A program made the position numbers and the translations under genes. Below are positions 1 through 4,584 of a stretch of DNA of 8,639 bases, piece by piece. The notes under the pieces are model-generated. The model was given only the letters and a program-made list of their open reading frames with translations. It did not search any database and was not told the DNA's origin. The DNA comes from Bacteroidales bacterium (GTDB lineage: Bacteria > Bacteroidota > Bacteroidia > Bacteroidales > VadinHA17): contig JAITVX010000235.1 of the NCBI GenBank assembly GCA_031285575.1, forward strand, positions 1-8,639, in the 5' to 3' direction. How positions within the stretch are numbered: the stretch's first letter is position 1; each line of letters begins with the position of its first letter.

Positions 1-107
1 GGTTGCTGTTCATTAAGTACGGCACTAAAGCCGTGCGTATGGATGCAGTACCGGCCAATCCCAATACCCGGCTGACGTATGCACGAAGCATCCAGCTTGT
101 AAAATAA
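1..107 (+). CDS. 3' end of an unidentified protein (partial)
   Basis: An open frame enters from the left edge (first full codon at position 3) and stops at TAA 105-107, giving 34 visible residues. They begin LLFIKYGTKAVRMDAV and end TYARSIQLVK. I do not recognise the family; the visible piece is basic and has no diagnostic motif. The frame is the only one of the three + frames that is open from the edge to a stop followed by a terminator-like sequence, which is the main reason to call it coding. Function unknown. Confidence 0.5.
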   Translation, partial: LLFIKYGTKAVRMDAVPANPNTRLTYARSIQLVK

Positions 108-154
108 AAAAGCCCCCGCTCATTTTTTAACACCTACCGGGGGGATGATTTTTT
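103..154 (+). terminator. possible terminator of the left-edge gene
   Basis: Just after the stop, CCCCCG (113-118) can pair with CGGGGG (138-143) across a 19-nt loop. An A-run lies before the stem and TTTTTT (149-154) follows. The stem is only 6 bp and the loop is large, so this is a weak call. Confidence 0.35.
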
Positions 155-201
155 CGGACGTTTTGTTTTGGCGATTATAGTTATCCTTGTTCACATGCTT
201 A

Positions 202-282
202 CCAGTAAATAGAAAAACCGTAACGATTAAAGGAGTTTAAAAACAAAAACACCTGATAACAAATATATTATCAGGTGTTTTG
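202..282 (-). repeat. 81-nt tRNA 3'-flank repeat, copy 1
   Basis: The minus strand immediately downstream of the tRNA-Gln discriminator base aligns without gaps to the + strand downstream of tRNA-Arg (3713-3793). I count 66 identities in 81. Identity covers the terminator hairpin and its T-tract, then continues through CTCC, TTAATCGTTACG and TTTTTCT. The conserved part past the terminator is not explained by termination alone. Confidence 0.8.
241..281 (-). terminator. rho-independent terminator after tRNA-Gln
   Basis: A perfect 14-bp inverted repeat (arms 246-259 and 268-281, core CACCTGATAA/TTATCAGGTG) has an 8-nt loop. Read on the minus strand it starts two bases after the tRNA and is followed by TTTTTGTTTTT, the classic terminator layout. 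It probably also ends any read-through from the upstream fba-RHH unit, which has no hairpin of its own. Confidence 0.85.
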
Positions 283-355
283 TTGACCCATCAGGTCTCG
301 AACCTGAACTCTTCAGAACCAAAATCTGACGTGTTGCCAATTACACCATGGGTCA
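283..355 (-). tRNA. tRNA-Gln, anticodon TTG
   Basis: The minus strand folds into a complete cloverleaf. The acceptor stem is TGACCCA/TGGGTCA (7 bp, with the U1-A72 pair usual for tRNA-Gln) and the discriminator is A. The D stem is GTGT/ACAC and the anticodon stem TCAGA/TCTGA, with loop TTTTGGT placing TTG at 34-36. The T arm is TCAGG-TTCGAGA-CCTGA. The 3' CCA is not encoded. It decodes CAA, and CAG by wobble. It lies downstream of and co-directional with fba and the RHH gene but has its own -7 element. Confidence 0.95.
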
Positions 356-381
356 GTACAGCAGTATATAACTTCGAGCGG

Positions 382-412
382 CAAATGTAAAAACTTTTTT
401 TTAAAAACCACA
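382..412 (-). promoter_or_regulatory. Bacteroidota-type promoter of tRNA-Gln
   Basis: Minus-strand TACATTTG (389-382) matches the TAnnTTTG -7 consensus of the Bacteroidota primary sigma factor. TGTG (412-409), 19 nt upstream, is a 3/4 match to the -33 TTTG. Transcription would start about 20 nt before the tRNA. Confidence 0.55.
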
Positions 413-426
413 CACTGTATAAAAAG

Positions 427-681
427 TTACTGCACGGCTTTTGTATTGAAAAGCGTCGGTTCCATCTCCTCCCACAGTGAGGGGTGCTCCTCGTCAAACC
501 GTTTTATTATTGCTTTCATTATTGTAGTCCTGATAAATTCCGACCGGTTTTTTATGCGATACCTGCTGCAATAAACACCTATTGCCCGCGCCTCACGGCT
601 GTTAAGCATAATTGACAACCTGTTGTTTCGCAGTAGCTTCTCCTCTTTTTGTGCAGCAGTTCTTTTTTCCACCATTGCCAT
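427..681 (-). CDS. small ribbon-helix-helix-like protein (84 aa)
   Basis: This is a basic 84-residue protein. Residues about 20-62 look like a ribbon-helix-helix (Arc/MetJ-type) DNA-binding fold: a short beta strand (RLSIML), a helix (SREARAIGVYCSRY), a turn, and a second helix beginning NRSEFIR. The C-terminal tail (EEHPSLWEEMEP) is acidic. RHH proteins usually bind DNA as dimers, as repressors or mobilisation accessory factors; which applies here is unknown. I chose ATG 681-679, one base after the fba stop, over a TTG at 705 that would overlap fba by 23 bp; a third candidate is ATG 675. The tight spacing implies co-transcription with fba. No toxin gene lies beside it, so an antitoxin role is not supported. 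The fold is inferred from pattern only. Confidence 0.72.
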   Translation of the reverse strand: MAMVEKRTAAQKEEKLLRNNRLSIMLNSREARAIGVYCSRYRIKNRSEFIRTTIMKAIIKRFDEEHPSLWEEMEPTLFNTKAVQ

Positions 682-682
682 A

Positions 683-1654
683 TTATGCTTTGCCCGCGCT
701 GCCAAGTACGTTTACCACCTTGTGTTTGTAAAGCTCCTTCAGTTTGTCGCGTGCCGGACCAAGATAGTTGCGAGGGTCAAACTCACCTGGCTTCTCGACA
801 AACACCCTGCGTATGGCGGCCGTCATGGCAAGGCGACCGTCGCTGTCTATGTTTATTTTGCACACTGCCGAGGCGGCGGCTTTTCTCAGCTGGTCTTCCG
901 ATACGCCGGCAGCGTTTTCCATTTTTCCGCCATACAGGTTTATTTCGTCAACTATTTCCTGCGGCACCGACGATGCACCGTGAAGCACTATCGGGAAACC
1001 GGGTATCCGCTTTTCGCATTCTTCAAGTATGTCGAAGCGCAGTGGCGGGGGAAGTTCTCCGGGGGCAACCCTGAACTTGAATGCCCCGTGCGATGTACCT
1101 ATCGATATGGCAAGCGAATCGACGCCGGTCTTTCCTACAAAGTCTTCCACTTCTTCGGGGCGGGTGTAAGAGGAGTGTTCCGACGATACTTCATCTTCTA
1201 TTCCGGCAAGAACACCAAGTTCTCCTTCTACCGTAACATCGAACCGGTGGGCATATTCAACGACCTCGCGGGTAAGCCTTACATTTTCTTCGTAGGGGAA
1301 GTGCGAACCGTCGATCATTACCGACGAAAACCCTGTTTCTATGCACGACCTGCATGTTTCAAAACTGTCGCCGTGGTCGAGGTGAAGCACTATAGGTATC
1401 GCATATCCCAACTCTCTGGCGTATTCAACGGCGCCTTTGGCAAGATACCGGAGCAGCGTTTGGTTGGCATACTTCCTTGCCCCTTTCGACACCTGCAGTA
1501 TTACGGGCGACTTTGTTTCAACACAGGCGCTTATTATGGCCTGCATCTGTTCGAGATTGTTGAAGTTGAATGCAGGGATGGCATATCCCCCCCTGACTGC
1601 GTTTTTAAACAATCCGGCGGAGTTTACCAACCCCAGTTCCTTGTAGTGTATCAT
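683..1654 (-). CDS. fba: class II fructose-1,6-bisphosphate aldolase
   Basis: A cytosolic Zn-dependent enzyme that reversibly cleaves fructose 1,6-bisphosphate to dihydroxyacetone phosphate and glyceraldehyde 3-phosphate, in glycolysis and gluconeogenesis. It is a 323-aa single TIM-barrel domain. Visible active-site parts are HLDHGD (catalytic Asp93, Zn ligand His94), VEGELG with Glu145, TSHGAFKF with His189 (Zn ligand), VLHGAS with His225 (Zn ligand), and KINIDSD near 266-272, which binds substrate phosphate. The tail VEKPGEFDPRNYL is typical of the shorter class II group found in Bacteroidota and Firmicutes. All key residues are present and the length is complete. The start is ATG at 1654; upstream is AT-rich with no obvious Shine-Dalgarno. 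The RHH gene follows after one base. Confident by motif; the exact sugar-phosphate substrate (fructose versus tagatose bisphosphate) is less certain. Confidence 0.95.
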   Translation of the reverse strand: MIHYKELGLVNSAGLFKNAVRGGYAIPAFNFNNLEQMQAIISACVETKSPVILQVSKGARKYANQTLLRYLAKGAVEYARELGYAIPIVLHLDHGDSFETCRSCIETGFSSVMIDGSHFPYEENVRLTREVVEYAHRFDVTVEGELGVLAGIEDEVSSEHSSYTRPEEVEDFVGKTGVDSLAISIGTSHGAFKFRVAPGELPPPLRFDILEECEKRIPGFPIVLHGASSVPQEIVDEINLYGGKMENAAGVSEDQLRKAAASAVCKINIDSDGRLAMTAAIRRVFVEKPGEFDPRNYLGPARDKLKELYKHKVVNVLGSAGKA

Positions 1655-1708
1655 AAGGTTATGTATTTAAAAAATTGACGCACAATGTAGCTGTTTTAAA
1701 CATCACTG

Positions 1709-1735
1709 CAAAAATAATGGCAATAAAGTTTCAAA
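1709..1735 (-). promoter_or_regulatory. candidate fba promoter
   Basis: Minus-strand TATTTTTG (1716-1709) fits TAnnTTTG. A TTTG lies at 1735-1732, but the spacing of 15 nt is shorter than the usual 18-21. The implied leader is about 50 nt. Confidence 0.4.
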
Positions 1736-1992
1736 TTAATATTATGTTCGGTAAAAAGCTATAGCAGTCATCGTTGTTAAGGTGTTTTCAAAGTCTTCAG
1801 ATAGCAGGCAGCAATGGCGGAAATTGCCGGTGTTGTATGTTATAATATCAGAGTGTGCCGGTTAATTTTACTGTAAAGCCAAGAGGTTTTGTGATTGTAA
1901 ACGGAAATGTTTGTTCGGTTATTCTGTTATGGGTTATCATTGTGGTGTTTTTGTATCAAAAATATTGAAAAAGTGAACAAATTTCGCAGTAA

Positions 1993-2024
1993 TTTTTTTT
2001 TATGAAGATAAAAAAATATCTTTG
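1993..2024 (+). promoter_or_regulatory. promoter of the cytochrome-barrel unit
   Basis: TATCTTTG (2017-2024) is a full TAnnTTTG match. The -33 position, 20 nt upstream, reads TTTT inside an eight-T run (1993-2000), a 3/4 match. Transcription would start about 25 nt before the ATG at 2055. Confidence 0.6.
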
Positions 2025-2054
2025 CCGTAATAACATTTTTAAAAACTGACTTAA

Positions 2055-2426
2055 ATGGCAAAGATATTAAAAAACCTGTTTTTGTTTTTCAGCATTGCGG
2101 CAGCTATAACCTGTTTTATAGCATGCGAAAAGCGCAGCTACGTGGTTAAGGGCCCCGAAGTATCGCTCGACACTGTTTCATTCAGTGGAGTGATTCAGCC
2201 GATATTCGATGCAAAATGTGTCAGTTGCCATGGCGGTGCAACGGCTCCCGACCTGAGAGCCGACAATTCACATAAAGCCCTTGCCGGCGGTAATTACGCA
2301 ACCCTGCCTGCCGGTGAAAGCGCTCTTTATAAAGCAATTGTTAACAATTTTCACACACCTTTCACAGTCCAGGCTGAGAAAGACAGTATATTCTCATGGA
2401 TTTCGCAGGGAGCCAAAGACAACTAA
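2055..2426 (+). CDS. single-haem c-type cytochrome lipoprotein
   Basis: A 123-aa secreted haem protein. Residues 1-24 form a lipoprotein signal: basic start, hydrophobic core, then FIAC with Cys24 as the probable lipidated residue (Phe at -3 is slightly atypical). The haem c motif is CVSCH at 55-59, preceded by VIQPIFDAKC, as in small Bacteroidota cytochromes. The C-terminal helix ends in IFSWISQGAKDN, also typical of that group. It probably transfers electrons or acts as a haem-bearing partner at the periplasmic face of a membrane. The only Met is the initiator, so the usual Met distal ligand is missing. His100 (NFHTP), at about the position where relatives carry Met-Pro, or His73 could substitute. 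The barrel gene follows 33 nt later. The electron partner cannot be told from sequence. Confidence 0.88.
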   Translation: MAKILKNLFLFFSIAAAITCFIACEKRSYVVKGPEVSLDTVSFSGVIQPIFDAKCVSCHGGATAPDLRADNSHKALAGGNYATLPAGESALYKAIVNNFHTPFTVQAEKDSIFSWISQGAKDN

Positions 2427-2459
2427 GTAATAATTTAAAATCTGACAAATACCTAATTT

Positions 2460-3335
2460 ATGAAAAAAAGTTTAGCCATACTGTCATTATCGTTCATTAT
2501 GTTTGCTCCGGCATTTGCGCAGGCAGACAACACATCGGAGCCTGTAATGGATATGTTTACAGCATCAAGTCTTATTGAAAACCAGACTGCAACAACCCTC
2601 TACAAGGGAATGAAGGAAATGCAGATACAGCACCGTTTCAGCCTTATAGAAAACATTAAAAACCTTTATGGAATTTATGGATCTGCCAATTCTAGGATAG
2701 GGCTTAACTACGGCATAACCGACCGGTTGACGGTGGGCGCTGGAACATCAAAAGACTACAAGCTTCAGGATATTAACTGGAAATATGCAATACTGCAGCA
2801 AACCACCGACAACAAAATGCCGGTATCGTTCACATATTACGGCAATATGGTTCTTGACGCAAGACCCGACGACAGTTTTGGCCCCGAAGCGAGTTACAGG
2901 TTTATCCACAGGCTTTCGTATTTTACACAGTTTATTGTAGCCAGAAAATTCAATGACAGGCTGTCGCTTCAGGTAGCCCCGTCGGCCATGTATTTCAATT
3001 TGGTTCCGCGGTTTACCGACGATCAATCCAACGACACAGGCTATAAGAATTTCAATCTTGGAATACATGCAGGAGGCCGTTACGTATTATTTGGCAGCCA
3101 TTCGCTTATGATAGAATACAACCAACTTCTAACCAAACAGGATGACCTGGCCGATGCGCAAGATCCCAAACCAAGCCTCACGTTCGGCTGGGAAATAGGA
3201 ACTCCGACACATGCATTCCAGTTGTTTGTTACAAACTATTCGAGCATAATTAACCAGTACAGCCTTTTATATAACCAGAATGATATGACCAATGGCAAAT
3301 ATCTGTTTGGTTTTAATATTATAGCAAGGTTCTGA
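2460..3335 (+). CDS. DUF5777-like outer-membrane beta-barrel protein
   Basis: A 291-aa protein with a Sec signal peptide (MKKSLAILSLSFIMFAPAFA, cleavage near AFA-Q). The mature part is made of alternating hydrophobic/polar strands rich in aromatics and ends in Phe (FNIIARF), the usual sign for outer-membrane insertion by the BAM complex. The features I associate with DUF5777 are the segment MQIQHRFSLIENIKNLYGIY near 54-73, then RIGLNYGITDRLTVGAG near 79-95, and the KMPVSF stretch near 119-124. The family's function is not established. The gene follows the cytochrome c gene by 33 nt and almost certainly shares its transcript, suggesting the two act together at the outer membrane. At under 300 aa it is much smaller than MtrB-type conduit porins. 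The start is ATG at 2460 behind an AT-rich leader with no Shine-Dalgarno. Confidence 0.82.
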   Translation: MKKSLAILSLSFIMFAPAFAQADNTSEPVMDMFTASSLIENQTATTLYKGMKEMQIQHRFSLIENIKNLYGIYGSANSRIGLNYGITDRLTVGAGTSKDYKLQDINWKYAILQQTTDNKMPVSFTYYGNMVLDARPDDSFGPEASYRFIHRLSYFTQFIVARKFNDRLSLQVAPSAMYFNLVPRFTDDQSNDTGYKNFNLGIHAGGRYVLFGSHSLMIEYNQLLTKQDDLADAQDPKPSLTFGWEIGTPTHAFQLFVTNYSSIINQYSLLYNQNDMTNGKYLFGFNIIARF

Positions 3336-3404
3336 TAACAGAACTGTGTATTCATATTGGATTTAAAATCCTGTAAAAAAAAATCTTCATGTTGTTTTAC
3401 TGAT

Positions 3405-3450
3405 AGTCCGGAGCGTTTAAAGGCTGATGCCTGAAATGCTCCGGACTTGT
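3405..3450 (+). terminator. long hairpin ending the cytochrome-barrel unit
   Basis: AGTCCGGAGC (3405-3414) pairs perfectly with GCTCCGGACT (3438-3447). Inside, GTTT/AAAT (one G-U) and AGGC/GCCT (loop TGAT) extend the stem, making one elongated structure. The tail TTGTTTCTT is T-rich but interrupted. It lies 70 nt after the barrel stop. Terminator is the simplest reading; a stabilising 3' structure is possible. Confidence 0.65.
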
Positions 3451-3597
3451 TTCTTGGCTGGTGGCGTTGCGGTCGATTGGTATATTAAAAGCCTGAAACT
3501 GTACGTACTGCGTTTTCCGGCAGCGCTACGAAATTGCAGGATGGCCAGTGAACATGTTTTCAGCCAGTGTGTACGGCAACATAATAATTACAAATAA

Positions 3598-3629
3598 TTT
3601 GCTATTACGATCTATTGATTATAATTTTG
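3598..3629 (+). promoter_or_regulatory. consensus promoter of tRNA-Arg
   Basis: TTTG (3598-3601), a 20-nt spacer, then TAATTTTG (3622-3629): an exact match to the Bacteroidota -33/-7 consensus. Transcription would start a few bases before the mature tRNA at 3640. Confidence 0.8.
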
Positions 3630-3639
3630 CAGATGATTT

Positions 3640-3712
3640 GGTCCCGTAGTTCAATGGATAGAATGACAGATTCCGGTTCTGTTGGTTGAGCGTTCGAATC
3701 GCTCCGGGATCA
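3640..3712 (+). tRNA. tRNA-Arg, anticodon CCG
   Basis: Complete cloverleaf. The acceptor stem is GGTCCCG/CGGGATC (one G-U pair) and the discriminator is A. The D stem is GTTC/GAAT and the anticodon stem ACAGA/TCTGT, with loop TTCCGGT placing CCG at 34-36. The T arm is GAGCG-TTCGAAT-CGCTC. The 3' CCA is not encoded. It decodes CGG. A near-consensus promoter precedes it and a terminator follows 4 nt later. Confidence 0.95.
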
Positions 3713-3793
3713 CAAGATGCCTGATGATACATTAATTATCAGGTATTTTTGTTTTCAAGCTCCGTTAATCGTTACGTTTTTTCTCTTTGCCGG
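3713..3793 (+). repeat. 81-nt tRNA 3'-flank repeat, copy 2
   Basis: Ungapped partner of the minus-strand copy at 202-282 (66/81 identical by my count). The 58-nt part from TTATCAGGT onwards is 50/58 identical and contains the invariant TTAATCGTTACG and TTTTTCT blocks beyond the terminator. The two copies are in opposite orientation. Confidence 0.8.
3717..3755 (+). terminator. rho-independent terminator after tRNA-Arg
   Basis: A 12-bp stem (3717-3728 with 3735-3746, two G-U pairs) has a 6-nt loop and is followed by TTTTGTTTT. It is homologous in sequence to the terminator after tRNA-Gln. Confidence 0.8.
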
Positions 3794-4011
3794 ACAGCGG
3801 GAATTATTTTCAGATAAAAAACACACATAAGTATTTTCATACCTTTATACCTTCAAAAACCAAATAACGATAAAACCGCAAAAGGTTCACTGCTTCGTGC
3901 ACAACAACAGCGGCTATGCCATTTTTGCAACTGCAACACTGCGCATCAATTCTACTTCTATTAGAAAAAAATATTATAAATATCACTTTTTTAAAAAAAT
4001 ATATAAAAATG
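3794..4011. other. AT-rich intergenic region with no gene seen
   Basis: Between the tRNA-Arg flank and the promoter of the 4090 gene I see no supported ORF or strong hairpin. A 309-nt minus-strand open frame over 3837-4145 has no family resemblance and covers the promoter, so I do not call it. The last 60 bases are A/T runs. Confidence 0.55.
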
Positions 4012-4041
4012 TTTGTAACATAAAAAAACTGCGTATATTTG
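4012..4041 (+). promoter_or_regulatory. promoter of the 146-aa gene
   Basis: TTTG (4012-4015), an 18-nt spacer, then TATATTTG (4034-4041), a full TAnnTTTG match. The leader would be about 40 nt. The same transcript may continue into pbpC. Confidence 0.7.
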
Positions 4042-4089
4042 CAATGAAACAAAAAACATTTACCAACACAACCTGAAATAAATACTGAC

Positions 4090-4530
4090 ATGGTAAGAGA
4101 AACCATTCCGCGCAAGGACAACGACTTTAAAATGTGGGCAGACAACTACAGTACAACGGTCAAAAATAGCTACAAGCGCTTCAATATACCCGAAGAAGTG
4201 GTTAAATACAACACTTGGAACCATAAACACTACATAGCCGAGCAGCCCGAAACATGCACTGGTGTAGTAATTACCGAAAAAGACGAAACGCGCAAAACTC
4301 TCGAGCACGACATAAGGCAGATAAACCGCGAATACATAATGTACAGCCGCCTTGTAACCGACACTGACCACGAAAAACTCGGCCTGCCAAAGTACAATAA
4401 CCTGTGTATCTCCGTTCAGCTACCGGCAACAATACCCGAATTCAGTTTCGACACATCAATGCTGCAATGGGAAAACATACACGGACAGAAAGGACACTGG
4501 AGCAACATAGAATCGGCAATCATTCCCTGA
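4090..4530 (+). CDS. hypothetical protein, short form of a Bacteroidota Fn3-like family
   Basis: A 146-aa protein with no signal peptide or membrane segment. The N-terminus (ETIPRKDNDFKMWADNY) and the helical middle (TRKTLEHDIRQINREYIMYSRLVTDTDHEKLGLP, about 68-100) resemble a common family of uncharacterised Bacteroidota proteins. From memory these are about 200-220 aa and begin near IPxxDxxFxxW. The last residues, WENIHGQKGHWSNIESAIIP (127-146), match that family's typical ending (W-N-x-G-x-K-G-x-WS-I-SAIIP). Between residues about 117 and 126 the usual Fn3-like strands, some 60 residues, appear to be absent. The start is ATG at 4090. It lies 54 nt upstream of pbpC. Function unknown; the family assignment is recollection, not a search. 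Confidence 0.75.
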   Translation: MVRETIPRKDNDFKMWADNYSTTVKNSYKRFNIPEEVVKYNTWNHKHYIAEQPETCTGVVITEKDETRKTLEHDIRQINREYIMYSRLVTDTDHEKLGLPKYNNLCISVQLPATIPEFSFDTSMLQWENIHGQKGHWSNIESAIIP

Positions 4531-4584
4531 ATAAATCACAGTTCATATGCATAACAACTAAAGTTAAACATCATTCAGGGAAGC

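Larger units (their letters stand above)
1655..2054. other. 400-bp divergent intergenic region
   Basis: This lies between fba (minus) and the cytochrome gene (plus). Apart from the two promoter candidates at its ends I see no conserved ORF (the longest small one noted is 20 codons at 1814-1876), no strong hairpin and no repeat. Base composition is AT-rich at both ends. Confidence 0.6.

Noticed and set aside
682..705. TTG start extending the RHH protein by 8 residues
   Set aside because: Would overlap fba by 23 bp with a poor start codon; ATG at 681 fits directly after the fba stop.
623..1678. 351-codon open frame on the + strand
   Set aside because: Antisense to fba, whose active-site motifs are all intact; the antisense product has no recognisable motif.
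1814..1876. 20-codon ORF in the fba-cytochrome gap
   Set aside because: Too short, with no promoter or conservation evidence.
283..3712. Genomic island between two tRNA genes
   Set aside because: No integrase, transposase or att-like repeat of a tRNA end; content includes housekeeping fba. Only the shared flanks are kept as a finding.
3837..4145. 102-codon minus-strand open frame
   Set aside because: Covers the promoter and start of the 4090 gene, has no family resemblance, and reflects A/T runs.
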